Source: Chitinivorax sp. PXF-14 (lineage in GTDB: Bacteria; Pseudomonadota; Gammaproteobacteria; Burkholderiales; SCOH01). From it: a stretch of DNA of 64,000 bases. The position numbers and the translations under genes were made by a program. The stretch is from contig NZ_JBFNXJ010000002.1 of assembly GCF_040812015.1 (NCBI RefSeq), positions 124,001-188,000 on the forward strand, in the 5' to 3' direction. Below are positions 47,080 through 55,324 of the stretch, piece by piece (position 1 is the stretch's first letter; the number at the start of each line of letters is the position of its first letter). The notes under the pieces are model-generated. The model did no database searches, had not been told where the DNA came from, and worked only from the letters and a program-made list of their open reading frames with translations.

Positions 47080-48339
47080 ATGAAACGCTCGCTGTTCAGC
47101 GGCTGTTGTTTGCTCATGGTGATCCAGATGCAGCCGCTACAGGCGGCACCGGCAGGCGGCCAGGAGGCAGTCACTGTGGCTTGTGGCGACTGCCAGCCCG
47201 GCTCGCGGCAAACAGGCACGCCAGCCAGCGGGCTCCGTTTCTCCTGCCCGGCGGGCGAGGTCGTCAAGTTTGGGCAGGCTGTCGACGCCTATTTGCTATC
47301 GAACGGCATCTCGATGCGCCACATCGCCAAGACCATCGACACCGAGCACGGCACGCTGAGCTACGTCATGCGCACAGATCGACAGACGCACGACACGCTG
47401 GCCCTGGCGCGCCACCCGGCGCTCCGCGTGAAAGACGAGCGGCTCCTGCTGCCCGGCGCCCACGGTACCATGCGGCCCATCCACACGGTATCGAAACAGG
47501 AGATTCTGCTTGCCCTGATGCAAACGGGCCGGCTGACGGCATTCGATGCGCCGGCCTGCTCGCTCGATACCTTGAAGGACCATGTCGCCATTCGACAGAA
47601 CATCGTGGCATGGGCCGAGAACCTGAACTGGGTATGGCCCAATGGCGGGCAGGCGCGCTGGAACACCCGCTATTGGCGGCGCGGCACGCCACGGCACGAT
47701 GTCCCCCTGCATGTGGCCGTCAACGATGCCTTCATCAACCAGCGCCTGTATTCGATCGGCTGCTACACCGGCGCCAAGCTGGTGATGATTCAGGGGGTGC
47801 TCGATTATTACCAGCGGATCAAGCGTGACCCGGAACAGGTCAAACGGATCGAGGCCCGCCTCTGGTCGAACCAGGACCCATTGACCGACATCGAGCCCGG
47901 CCGGATGTGGGATTTCGAAGCGGATTTCGACAACAAGGAACAAAACCGGCCAGGCAAGCTGCTGACCATCCAGTACGGCGTGCCGGCCCGGCATTTCGTG
48001 CCCGGCGACTGGGCCTATTTTCTCAACACCGATGCGAAGTCCTACCAGAAGACCGGGTATGAGGGCTCGAACGCCATCTATCTGGGCCGCAACCGGTTTG
48101 ATGATTTCTACAACGATCACAACCACGCCTACACCTATCACGAGAAGCTCGACGAGGTGTACCAGTGGCGGCACGGCGTTTTCAGCCGCTCGCGCGACGC
48201 GGCCAAGATCAAGCCACTGTCCAGGCAAGCCATGGCGCGCCTGGAGCAACCGCCGAAGCAGGGCGGGCTGGTGAACGACTTCCGGGTGTACCCCTACTTC
48301 TTTGGCGCCCCACTGCCCGAGTTGCCCAGGCAGAAATGA
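47080..48339 (+). CDS. Exported protein resembling Bacillus Tgl-type transglutaminase
   Basis: A 419-residue protein with a signal peptide (about 1-23, ending PLQAA). AAGGA precedes the ATG. Residues 195-345 share the ordered landmarks of spore-associated transglutaminase Tgl: NTRYW (195-199; NTTYW in Tgl), LYSIGCYTGAKLVMIQG with Cys228 (FYAFECATAIVIIYY in Tgl, whose Cys is the nucleophile), HFVPGDWAYFLN (305-316; HFFLGDCLYFKN) and YEGSNAIYLGRNRF (327-340; WRGENVILLGEDKY). The comparison is from memory. The Glu before the Cys and the Glu of GEN are not kept in place (Gly and Ser), so activity is uncertain. The first 170 residues, with a CGDC motif, are unrecognised. It may crosslink envelope or secreted proteins. 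Confidence 0.65.
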   Translation: MKRSLFSGCCLLMVIQMQPLQAAPAGGQEAVTVACGDCQPGSRQTGTPASGLRFSCPAGEVVKFGQAVDAYLLSNGISMRHIAKTIDTEHGTLSYVMRTDRQTHDTLALARHPALRVKDERLLLPGAHGTMRPIHTVSKQEILLALMQTGRLTAFDAPACSLDTLKDHVAIRQNIVAWAENLNWVWPNGGQARWNTRYWRRGTPRHDVPLHVAVNDAFINQRLYSIGCYTGAKLVMIQGVLDYYQRIKRDPEQVKRIEARLWSNQDPLTDIEPGRMWDFEADFDNKEQNRPGKLLTIQYGVPARHFVPGDWAYFLNTDAKSYQKTGYEGSNAIYLGRNRFDDFYNDHNHAYTYHEKLDEVYQWRHGVFSRSRDAAKIKPLSRQAMARLEQPPKQGGLVNDFRVYPYFFGAPLPELPRQK

Positions 48340-48406
48340 TTGGCGGCGACGTGGCCGCAGTGGTCAGCCCTTGGCCCGGTGGGCCGAGCCCCAAGGCAGG
48401 ATGGGC

Positions 48407-50128
48407 CTAGCTTGTCTCTACGCGATTCCTGCCATGCTGCTTGGCAAGATAGAGCGCCTGGTCGGCACGCCGCAGCAGCGAGCCAAGATCATCCTGGCTG
48501 GCGTCGAACAGCGCCAGGCCAAAACTCGATGTCGCCCTGAGCGTGCCGTCGGCCGCTGTAAAGCGCCAGTTCTCGATCGACAGCCTCAGCCGATCCGCCA
48601 ACACCATCCCGCCCTGCAGATCGCAATTGCAGGCCAGCGCGATAAACTCCTCACCGCCGTAACGCGCGACGATATCTCCCTCGCGAAATACCCGCCTGGC
48701 CAGGTCGGCGATTTCCACCAGCACGGCGTCCCCCGCATCGTGCCCGAAACGATCGTTGATCGATTTGAAATGATCGATATCGAACATGATCAGCGTCAAC
48801 GCGGTACCGTGACGCCGGGCATTGGCGATCTGGGCATTCGCCACCTCGGAGAAGGCGCGCCGGTTGAGTATTCCCGTCAGGAAATCGGTGCGGGAGGCCT
48901 GTCGCAACTCGTCGACCAGCTGCTGACGCTCCACTTCAAGGCGCTGCTTGGCAATGCTGTTGGCCTTCAAGAGGGCAACGACATCGAGAATGTCGCCGAT
49001 TTCATCCAGCTGCTTGCGGGCCGGGACCACGATGTCGAACTTGCCATGGGCAATCTCTGCCAGCGCCTTTGCCGTCCTCAGCAAGGGGCTGACGACACGG
49101 TGCCGGATCACCAGCAGGATCACCAGTACGGTCAGCACCGTGAGCATGCCGATGAACAACGCCAGCAGCAGGTTCTGTCTCGCCACGCGATGGCTCTCGC
49201 GCGCACCGGTCATGGCGTTCTCTACCATGACATCGCGCAGTTGGATGATGGAGGCCATGTCGGGCACGTAACGGGCGGCGAAGCCTGCAGCATCCATGCC
49301 ATAGCGCCGGCCGGCCTCGCTGTCGGCGATGACGCCGTTGACGAAACGCAGGCCATCGCCGAAATACCGCTGCTCCATCGACTGCATGGCCCCCAGCGCC
49401 AGCTGGTCGGCGAATTGGCTTTGCAGGCGTAGCTGGATCAACATGTGGAGCTGTTCGATACGGCCGCGCAATACGTCAATCGCCTGCTTCTCGCTGTCGG
49501 CCAGCGGCTTTTGCTCGGTCAGGGCCGCCGTAAACTGCGACCCCAGCCGGCCAGCCTGCACCCTCAACTCCGCCGCCAGACGCGCGCCGATCAGCGCATC
49601 GGAGAACTGCGGGTAGATTTCTTCCGCATCACGAGACAGCTTCGTCACCGCAGACATGATGATCGGGATCACATCGAACATCTGATGCACTGCCCCCATC
49701 ACCTGTTCTGCGCTCCGCCTGGATCGGGGTAAGGCCGCGACACCATCCACCTCACGCCGGGCAGCCTCCAGCTGGGCGATGGCCTTGTGCATCTCGATGG
49801 CAGCCTCTTGATCGTGCAGATCGGTGTCGTCCGCAATCCGCGCCATCAGCTCTGCAATCACGGTATCACTCGCGGCCCGTGCCTTTTTCAGTCGTTGCAG
49901 CTTGGCGGGATCATGCTGCGCATCGCCCAGCACACCATTTGCCGGCCCACGCTCGAACGATACCTTTTCGGCTACCACCATTGCCATGTAGGCCGTCTGG
50001 ATTTCACCCAGGCCATCACGTGCAGAACGATAAATCTGCCATTCATCGAAGATGATCCACGACAGCATCACGCCGACCAGGGTCGACAGGATCGCCGTAT
50101 TGATGGCAAAGAGTCGGGACAAGCGCAT
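48407..50128 (-). CDS. Membrane-bound diguanylate cyclase (HAMP-GGDEF)
   Basis: A 573-residue protein from ATG 50128 (MRLSRLFAINTAILSTLVGV); in-frame starts at 50170 and 50209 would add up to 27 residues, and none has a clear ribosome-binding site. TM1 (8-28), a long helical periplasmic domain (30-300), TM2 (about 318-340), HAMP (about 340-395), then GGDEF (from about 410) with TDFLTGILNRRAF and active motif YGGEEF. The inhibitory I-site RxxD is intact five residues before it (REGDIVARYGGEEF), so it should make c-di-GMP with product feedback. It is convergent with the transglutaminase-like gene. Confidence 0.92.
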   Translation of the reverse strand: MRLSRLFAINTAILSTLVGVMLSWIIFDEWQIYRSARDGLGEIQTAYMAMVVAEKVSFERGPANGVLGDAQHDPAKLQRLKKARAASDTVIAELMARIADDTDLHDQEAAIEMHKAIAQLEAARREVDGVAALPRSRRSAEQVMGAVHQMFDVIPIIMSAVTKLSRDAEEIYPQFSDALIGARLAAELRVQAGRLGSQFTAALTEQKPLADSEKQAIDVLRGRIEQLHMLIQLRLQSQFADQLALGAMQSMEQRYFGDGLRFVNGVIADSEAGRRYGMDAAGFAARYVPDMASIIQLRDVMVENAMTGARESHRVARQNLLLALFIGMLTVLTVLVILLVIRHRVVSPLLRTAKALAEIAHGKFDIVVPARKQLDEIGDILDVVALLKANSIAKQRLEVERQQLVDELRQASRTDFLTGILNRRAFSEVANAQIANARRHGTALTLIMFDIDHFKSINDRFGHDAGDAVLVEIADLARRVFREGDIVARYGGEEFIALACNCDLQGGMVLADRLRLSIENWRFTAADGTLRATSSFGLALFDASQDDLGSLLRRADQALYLAKQHGRNRVETS

Positions 50129-50284
50129 CGTATGGAAGGGGACTGACAAATACGATAAGGGGTCAATCATGCTACAGGAGCCATGTGCCAAGTGGCTACA
50201 GGAAACCACGCCAGGCTACCCAGCTCATGGTAGAGCCAGACGGAATTGCCAACGAAACAAATGAGGGGAAACAAAAGAGGCGAG

Positions 50285-50306
50285 AAAAAAGCCGCTCTCA
50301 GCGGCT
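50285..50306 (-). terminator. Terminator of the tRNA-Gly/tRNA-Cys transcript
   Basis: Stem AGCCGCT (50290-50296), loop CTC, AGCGGCT (50300-50306), preceded by A6 (50285-50290), a U-run in the leftward transcript. It lies 17 bp after the tRNA-Cys gene. Confidence 0.9.
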
Positions 50307-50322
50307 GATTTCCTGATGTTAC

Positions 50323-50396
50323 TGGAGGCGGAGGCCGGAATCGAACCGGCGTAGACGGCTTTGCAGGCCGCTGCATAACCACTTTGCTACCCCGCC
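50323..50396 (-). tRNA. tRNA-Cys (GCA)
   Basis: 74 nt including an encoded CCA. Reverse-strand sequence starts GGCGGGGTAGCAAAGTGG; the anticodon loop CTGCAAA gives anticodon GCA; T-arm GGTTCGATTCC; acceptor 3' strand CTCCGCC, with discriminator U as expected for tRNA-Cys. It is last in the Gly-Gly-Gly-Cys transcript. Confidence 0.96.
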
Positions 50397-50507
50397 ATCG
50401 TCTTGGACGGCTGTGCGACAAGCTGTATTCTACTTGTCGCCACTCCAGCATGAAAAAACACGATGCTGGAAGTGAAAGGGGGAAAGCGATTGCTTTCCCC
50501 GCGAATA

Positions 50508-50583
50508 TGGAGCGGGAAACGAGGCTCGAACTCGCGACCTCAACCTTGGCAAGGTTGCGCTCTACCAACTGAGCTATTCCCGC
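50508..50583 (-). tRNA. tRNA-Gly (GCC), copy 3
   Basis: 76 nt including CCA. Reverse strand starts GCGGGAATAGCTCAGTTGG, anticodon loop TTGCCAA (GCC), T-arm GTTCGAGCC. Identical to the two copies at 50613 and 50718, with a 105-bp period. A hairpin GGGGAAAGC/GCTTTCCCC (50479-50500) follows in the leftward direction and may be a processing signal before tRNA-Cys. Confidence 0.96.
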
Positions 50584-50612
50584 GTTTTCTGAACTGCCAA
50601 CAGCATTGAAAC

Positions 50613-50688
50613 TGGAGCGGGAAACGAGGCTCGAACTCGCGACCTCAACCTTGGCAAGGTTGCGCTCTACCAACTGAGCTATTCCCGC
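50613..50688 (-). tRNA. tRNA-Gly (GCC), copy 2
   Basis: 76 nt including CCA; identical in sequence to the flanking tRNA-Gly copies. The 29-bp spacers on either side are nearly identical, so the gene-plus-spacer unit has been duplicated in tandem. Confidence 0.96.
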
Positions 50689-50717
50689 ATTTTCTGAACT
50701 GCCAACAACATTGCAAC

Positions 50718-50793
50718 TGGAGCGGGAAACGAGGCTCGAACTCGCGACCTCAACCTTGGCAAGGTTGCGCTCTACCAACTGAGCTATTCCCGC
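50718..50793 (-). tRNA. tRNA-Gly (GCC), copy 1
   Basis: 76 nt including CCA; first gene of the leftward tRNA transcript, 41 bp downstream of a consensus -10 box. Anticodon GCC. Confidence 0.96.
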
Positions 50794-50834
50794 TTTGCAC
50801 TTCGGCGTCACCGCCGTCGTTCAGAGAGCGGCAA

Positions 50835-50862
50835 TTATAGCGACCAAAACGGCCGTGTCAAC
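50835..50862 (-). promoter_or_regulatory. Consensus sigma-70 promoter of the tRNA-Gly/Cys operon
   Basis: Read leftward: -35 TTGACA (50862-50857), 16-bp spacer, -10 TATAAT (50840-50835). Both hexamers are perfect. It lies just downstream of the pgsA stop, so the tRNAs have their own strong promoter. A GC-rich stretch after the -10 may be a stringent discriminator. Confidence 0.93.
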
Positions 50863-50877
50863 AATCTGCAATCAACT

Positions 50878-51447
50878 TTATCCCTGTTTTATTTGAGGCC
50901 AGGCCACACGCAGGTAATAACCCATTGACCACAAAGTCAAAATGGCCGCCACGAACATCAGCCACTCACCGAAATAAAGCGTATCGACCCCAGACACCAG
51001 TGGTGCAGCATACAGCAACAGTACGATGGCAAGCATTTGAGCCGCTGTTTTCAGCTTGCCGACAAAAGAAACGGCAACACTTTTGCTCTTGCCCAGCTGC
51101 GCCATCCACTCCCGCAACGCGGAAATCGTGATCTCGCGCCCGATGATGACCACCGCGATCCACGACTCCGTCCGACCCAGCTTGACCAGCAGGATCAAGG
51201 CGGCAGCCACCATCAACTTGTCTGCCACCGGATCGAGAAATGCGCCAAACGAAGTCGTCTGCCCCAGCGCTCTGGCCAGATAACCATCAAACCAATCGGT
51301 AATGGCCGCCAGTGCGAAGCAGGCAGCGGCAAACAGGTTCTTGTCGTGCATCGGCAGCCAATGCTCGGGCAGGTAAAAGATGCCGACAAACATCGGGATC
51401 AGAACGATACGGCACCAGGTCAGGAAGATGGGTAGATTGAAAGGCAT
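50878..51447 (-). CDS. pgsA: CDP-diacylglycerol-glycerol-3-phosphate 3-phosphatidyltransferase
   Basis: A 189-residue inner-membrane enzyme making phosphatidylglycerol phosphate, the committed step to phosphatidylglycerol and cardiolipin. The CDP-alcohol phosphotransferase motif D-G-x2-A-R-x8-G-x3-D-x3-D is complete in WFDGYLARALGQTTSFGAFL followed by DPVADKL (about residues 52-78). Four to five hydrophobic segments. It follows uvrC by 29 bp on the same strand, the same order as in Escherichia coli (uvrC-pgsA-glyW-cysT). Confidence 0.97.
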   Translation of the reverse strand: MPFNLPIFLTWCRIVLIPMFVGIFYLPEHWLPMHDKNLFAAACFALAAITDWFDGYLARALGQTTSFGAFLDPVADKLMVAAALILLVKLGRTESWIAVVIIGREITISALREWMAQLGKSKSVAVSFVGKLKTAAQMLAIVLLLYAAPLVSGVDTLYFGEWLMFVAAILTLWSMGYYLRVAWPQIKQG

Positions 51448-51476
51448 CGGATGTTCTGTTTGCTGTTCTTATTTAT

Positions 51477-53291
51477 TTAGTGAAATTGCCTGTATATCGT
51501 TTCGGCCAACGTCCGGTTGATGCCCTCAACCTGGCACAGCTCGTCGACGCTCGCCGTCTGGACCCCTTTCAGCCCGCCAAAATGCGTCAGCAGTCGCTGG
51601 CGCCGCTTGGGGCCAACGCCGGCGATGTCCTCCAGTGACGACGTGGTGCGTGCCTTGCCTCGGCGGTTGCGATGCCCGGTAATGGCAAAACGATGCGCTT
51701 CGTCGCGAATCTGCTGGATCAGATGCAGGCCGGGGTGGTCCGTGGGCAATTGTAGCGTCTTTTGTTGCTGCGGAATAATCAGCTGCTCCAGCCCCGGCTT
51801 GCGTTCCTCGCCCTTCGCCACACCAACCAGCATGAGCTCATTGAGCCCAACCTCGGCCATGACATCGAGCGCGACCCCGACCTGCCCCTTGCCGCCGTCA
51901 ATCAAGACCAGATCCGGCATCACCCCCTCGCCGGCTGCGATCTTTTGATAGCGTCGGGTCAGGGCGTCGCGCATGGCGGCAAAATCATCGCCGGGCGTAA
52001 TGCCGGTGATGTTGTAGCGCCGATATTCGGATGGCTGCATCGACAATCGGTCGTAGACCACGCAGGAGGCAACCGTGGCCTCACCCATGGTATGGCTGAT
52101 GTCGAAACACTCGATGCGCGCCACGCTCTCGGGCAGGCCCAACGCATCCTGCAGTGCGCTCAGCCGCCCTTCCTGTGTGCTTTGGCTGGTCAGGCGCTGG
52201 CCGATGGCTATCTCGGCGTTCTTGGTCGCCATTTCCAGCCACACCCGCCGCTCCCCCACCGGGTTGTCGTTCAGATACACCTTGCGCCCGGCCTGCTCGC
52301 TGAGCAGCGCCTGCAGCGGCTCGGGTTCCGGCACGCCGGCCACGATGATGGCCTGTGGGATCGTACGATCGAGATAGTGCTGCAGCAAAAAAGCCTCGAG
52401 CGCCGACGCCGCGTCATAGTCGTCGGCATTGCTGGGAAAGAAGCTCTTGTCGCCGAGGTGGCGCCCGCCCCGCACCATGACCAGATTGACGCACAGCAGG
52501 CCGTTGGCGGCCACGCAGGCGACCACGTCGGCATCAAGCTGGGTGGTATTGCTGCTGACAAACTGCTTGCTGCGGATACGCGTCAGGCTGTGAATCTGGT
52601 CGCGCAGCACCGCGGCTTCTTCAAATCGCCATTCACCAGCAGCCTGTTCCATCTTGCTGTTGAGATCGGTCAGTAACTCGCTGTCCTTGCCTTGCAGAAA
52701 CAACAACGCATTGCGCACGTCCTCGCGATAGTGCGCCTCGTCGATCAGACCGACACACGGCGCGGTACAGCGCTTGATCTGGTGCAGCAGGCAGGGGCGG
52801 GATCGATTGTTGTATACCGAATCCTCGCAGGTGCGCAGTTTGAAAACCTTCTGCAGCAGGTGGATGTTCTCGCGTACGGCATGCCCGCTCGGGAATGGGC
52901 CAAAATACTGGTGCTTGCGATCGAGTGCCCCACGGTAAAAACCGAGCCGCGGGAATGCGTGCCCGGTCAGCATGATGTAGGGGTAGGACTTGTCGTCGCG
53001 AAAAAGGATGTTGTAGCGCGGGGACAACGCCTTGATCAGGTTGTTCTCGAGAATGAATGCCTCACTCTCCGAACGCACCACGGTGGTTTCGATCGCGGCA
53101 ATCTGCGCCACCATCAGGCGGATGCGTGGCGACAGATCGCTCTTCTGGAAGTATGAAGAAACCCGCTTTTTCAGGTCCTTGGCTTTACCGACATACAGGA
53201 CGGCACCGTCGGCGGACAACATGCGGTACACGCCCGGCAGATTGGGCAAGGATGCCAGCACAGGCTTGGGATCGAAGGGACTCTGGGACAT
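51477..53291 (-). CDS. uvrC: Excinuclease ABC subunit C
   Basis: A 604-residue protein from ATG 53291 ([20 protein letters not shown]); an in-frame TTG four codons upstream is less likely. Order: GIY-YIG nuclease for the 3' cut ([20 protein letters not shown], residues 16-35), cysteine-containing region ([13 protein letters not shown] near 165), UVR motif ([20 protein letters not shown] near 205), RNase H-like endonuclease domain for the 5' cut ([20 protein letters not shown] near 392; [12 protein letters not shown] near 460) and C-terminal helix-hairpin-helix repeats ([20 protein letters not shown]). Nucleotide-excision repair. Confidence 0.98.
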   Translation of the reverse strand: MSQSPFDPKPVLASLPNLPGVYRMLSADGAVLYVGKAKDLKKRVSSYFQKSDLSPRIRLMVAQIAAIETTVVRSESEAFILENNLIKALSPRYNILFRDDKSYPYIMLTGHAFPRLGFYRGALDRKHQYFGPFPSGHAVRENIHLLQKVFKLRTCEDSVYNNRSRPCLLHQIKRCTAPCVGLIDEAHYREDVRNALLFLQGKDSELLTDLNSKMEQAAGEWRFEEAAVLRDQIHSLTRIRSKQFVSSNTTQLDADVVACVAANGLLCVNLVMVRGGRHLGDKSFFPSNADDYDAASALEAFLLQHYLDRTIPQAIIVAGVPEPEPLQALLSEQAGRKVYLNDNPVGERRVWLEMATKNAEIAIGQRLTSQSTQEGRLSALQDALGLPESVARIECFDISHTMGEATVASCVVYDRLSMQPSEYRRYNITGITPGDDFAAMRDALTRRYQKIAAGEGVMPDLVLIDGGKGQVGVALDVMAEVGLNELMLVGVAKGEERKPGLEQLIIPQQQKTLQLPTDHPGLHLIQQIRDEAHRFAITGHRNRRGKARTTSSLEDIAGVGPKRRQRLLTHFGGLKGVQTASVDELCQVEGINRTLAETIYRQFH

Positions 53292-53451
53292 CGGGACGAA
53301 CAATCGGATCTAATTAAGGGAATTGGCCACAACGGCACCGGAGCGTGCCACACGCCAGATGGCCATACTACCAATGGGCGGCTCGGCGGCGCCAGGACTC
53401 GGGCGGGAGACGCGAGCGACACCGCCGGGGTGGCGCCCGCCTCGTCGGAAA

Positions 53452-54735
53452 CTACTGCTGGGCAGGCTCGGAGGCCGAAAACCCGCTGTTGGTCTCGTCC
53501 CTGGTGCTACGTAGATTGGCAGCCGGCGTCAACAGCGGGCTCTCCAGCGGACCATTGACGATCATCGGCACAGCCATCGGGTTGACCGCGCTCTTCATGC
53601 GTAGCGCCAGGTTACCGTTGACACGCTGCCTGGCATCGACGGTTACCGCGCCAGAGGCACCCAGCAGGCCGGACTGCAGCGCGATATTCTTGAAACGATA
53701 GGTCTTCTCGCTGATCTCGATGATACCGCTCATCGAATCGAAACGGGTCTTGCCGCCGCGCAGCCCACCGCCATTTGTGCCGTAGTTATAACGAATCGCG
53801 GTGATGAAATCGATATTGTTGAGCGTACCGTCTTCAGCCTTGAACTTGCCCTCGGCGCGTGGGTGCGCAAGCAGGTCCTCCAGGTATTTGCCGGAGGAGC
53901 CGAACACGCCCTCCACGCTGGCGCGCCCCGACACGAATGTCTTGGGATTCAGACCGGAAGTGAGCGGCTCGAGCTGCATATTGTTGACCTCGTAGCGCCC
54001 CGACAGTTGCCAGCCGTCGCGCCATTCCAGCTTGGCGGATGCCGTCAACGTGCCGCCATACAGCACGCCCCGGATATCGTCGAACACGACATTGTCGGCG
54101 TTCCCCTTGGCATTCACGACCAGCGAGCTGAAATTGACACTCGGTGCCATCGGGATGGCCCAGTTGTCGGCATCGAAACTATATGCATACTGATCGCCAT
54201 CCGGCGCAATGCGCAGCTTGGCATTGGTGCCCTCCTGGCTCAGGAGGATGTCCTTGAAGCCCCCTTGCTTGTCGAACGACACGTCGGCGTTGAGCGGCCC
54301 GAGCGATGCCTTGTTCAAGTGGATGGTGCTATTGCTGAAGCTCATCGCTTCGACGCGCCAGCCCTTGTTGTCCTTGCCTGCATTCATGATGACGGGGGCA
54401 ATCAGGACAAACTCCTGCTTCAATTCGGCGGTGTCCAGCGACAGACGGCTAACAACCTTACGGTCGGCCAGCAAGGACAGATAGGCGGGCTGCACCAGCA
54501 CCTTGCTGATATTGGCTTCCTGGTTCTGCCCAATCTTGACGTTGTTGAGCACCAGGCGCGGCATGGGGGCGTAGGCCACGCTCATGTCACCGATCGATAC
54601 AGGCTGATGCAGCTGATTGCGGAGCGAGGCTTCGACCTGCGGGATATATAGGTTAATCGGGTAAACCAGGGGAAACAGCAGCGCGGCAATCACGACAAAC
54701 GCTATCGTACCCAAGGTGATTTTTAGAATTTTCAT
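53452..54735 (-). CDS. AsmA family protein
   Basis: A 427-residue protein starting MKILKITLGTIAFVVIAALL at ATG 54735. One N-terminal membrane anchor (4-28), then an AsmA N-terminal region (VEASLRNQLHQPVSIGDMSV, MPRLVLNNVKIGQ near 55-75) and a long beta-rich periplasmic part with a C-terminal AsmA-like domain (DGTLNNIDFITAIRYN, GAVTVDARQRVNGNLALRMK). AsmA-like proteins are thought to bridge phospholipid transport between membranes. It stands upstream of uvrC (160-bp gap), divergent from the tRNA-Asn cluster. Confidence 0.88.
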   Translation of the reverse strand: MKILKITLGTIAFVVIAALLFPLVYPINLYIPQVEASLRNQLHQPVSIGDMSVAYAPMPRLVLNNVKIGQNQEANISKVLVQPAYLSLLADRKVVSRLSLDTAELKQEFVLIAPVIMNAGKDNKGWRVEAMSFSNSTIHLNKASLGPLNADVSFDKQGGFKDILLSQEGTNAKLRIAPDGDQYAYSFDADNWAIPMAPSVNFSSLVVNAKGNADNVVFDDIRGVLYGGTLTASAKLEWRDGWQLSGRYEVNNMQLEPLTSGLNPKTFVSGRASVEGVFGSSGKYLEDLLAHPRAEGKFKAEDGTLNNIDFITAIRYNYGTNGGGLRGGKTRFDSMSGIIEISEKTYRFKNIALQSGLLGASGAVTVDARQRVNGNLALRMKSAVNPMAVPMIVNGPLESPLLTPAANLRSTRDETNSGFSASEPAQQ

Positions 54736-54764
54736 GTATCCGGTTACCGTTGTTGTTTTTCCTG

Positions 54765-54793
54765 TTGACCCACAATCAAAGAACACCTAATAT
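54765..54793 (+). promoter_or_regulatory. Promoter of the tRNA-Asn cluster
   Basis: -35 TTGACC (54765-54770), 17-bp spacer, -10 TAATAT (54788-54793). It lies 15 bp before the first tRNA-Asn and is divergent from the AsmA gene, whose start is 30 bp upstream of the -35. Confidence 0.85.
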
Positions 54794-54808
54794 ACGCGCC
54801 TCTTTTGA

Positions 54809-54884
54809 TCCCTGATAGCTCAGTCGGTAGAGCGACGGACTGTTAATCCGCAGGTCCCTGGTTCGAGTCCAGGTCGGGGAGCCA
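54809..54884 (+). tRNA. tRNA-Asn (GTT), copy 1
   Basis: 76 nt including CCA. It starts TCCCTGATAGCTCAGTCGG, anticodon loop CTGTTAA gives GTT, T-arm GGTTCGAGTCC, acceptor 3' strand TCGGGGA, discriminator G. Acceptor pairs close (one G-U). Confidence 0.96.
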
Positions 54885-54951
54885 GATTCTAATGCGATTT
54901 GCATAAGAAGCAAATATGCAAATGCTAATATTTTAACGATTTTGTAATAGA

Positions 54952-55027
54952 TCCCTGATAGCTCAGTCGGTAGAGCGACGGACTGTTAATCCGCAGGTCC
55001 CTGGTTCGAGTCCAGGTCGGGGAGCCA
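54952..55027 (+). tRNA. tRNA-Asn (GTT), copy 2
   Basis: 76 nt, identical to copy 1. The 67-bp spacer before it holds the hairpin ATTTGCATA/TATGCAAAT (54897-54905 with 54915-54923). Confidence 0.96.
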
Positions 55028-55086
55028 GATTTCGATGCAGCTTGCATAGCAAGCGCATCAATGCTGTAAGCACCAAGAACAATAGA

Positions 55087-55162
55087 TCCCTGATAGCTCA
55101 GTCGGTAGAGCGACGGACTGTTAATCCGCAGGTCCCTGGTTCGAGTCCAGGTCGGGGAGCCA
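55087..55162 (+). tRNA. tRNA-Asn (GTT), copy 3
   Basis: 76 nt, identical to copies 1 and 2. The 59-bp spacer before it holds GCTTGC/GCAAGC and shares only the ATAGAT end with the first spacer. A terminator follows 8 bp after the CCA. Confidence 0.96.
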
Positions 55163-55170
55163 GTATTTCC

Positions 55171-55198
55171 AAACCGCCATGAAAACATGGCGGTTTTT
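55171..55198 (+). terminator. Rho-independent terminator of the tRNA-Asn cluster
   Basis: Stem AAACCGCCATG (55171-55181), loop AAAA, CATGGCGGTTT (55186-55196), continuing into a T-rich tract. Perfect 11-bp stem. Confidence 0.94.
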
Positions 55199-55324
55199 GT
55201 TTTTGGGCCAGCAAATTCATCTCTTCCTCCCCCGCCCTACTGGATTTGAACGGCATGTCTCTATATAAATAGAGCTGCGGCATCAGAACCGCAAGCCAAT
55301 GCATTCAAACCAAGCTATCGCCTC

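Larger units (their letters stand above)
50508..50793 (-). repeat. 105-bp tandem repeat (tRNA-Gly plus spacer)
   Basis: Units begin at 50508, 50613 and 50718. Each holds one tRNA-Gly; the spacers (GTTTTCTGAACTGCCAACA type) differ at only a few bases. Recent tandem duplication or gene conversion explains this. Confidence 0.9.

Noticed and set aside
50479-50500. Hairpin GGGGAAAGC/GCTTTCCCC as a terminator between tRNA-Gly and tRNA-Cys
   Set aside because: Only a short T-run follows in the leftward direction, and tRNA-Cys has no promoter of its own in the 110-bp gap, so it is more likely a processing stem.
50508-50793. CRISPR-like array
   Set aside because: The regular 105-bp repeats are tandem tRNA-Gly genes, and the spacers are nearly identical rather than unique.
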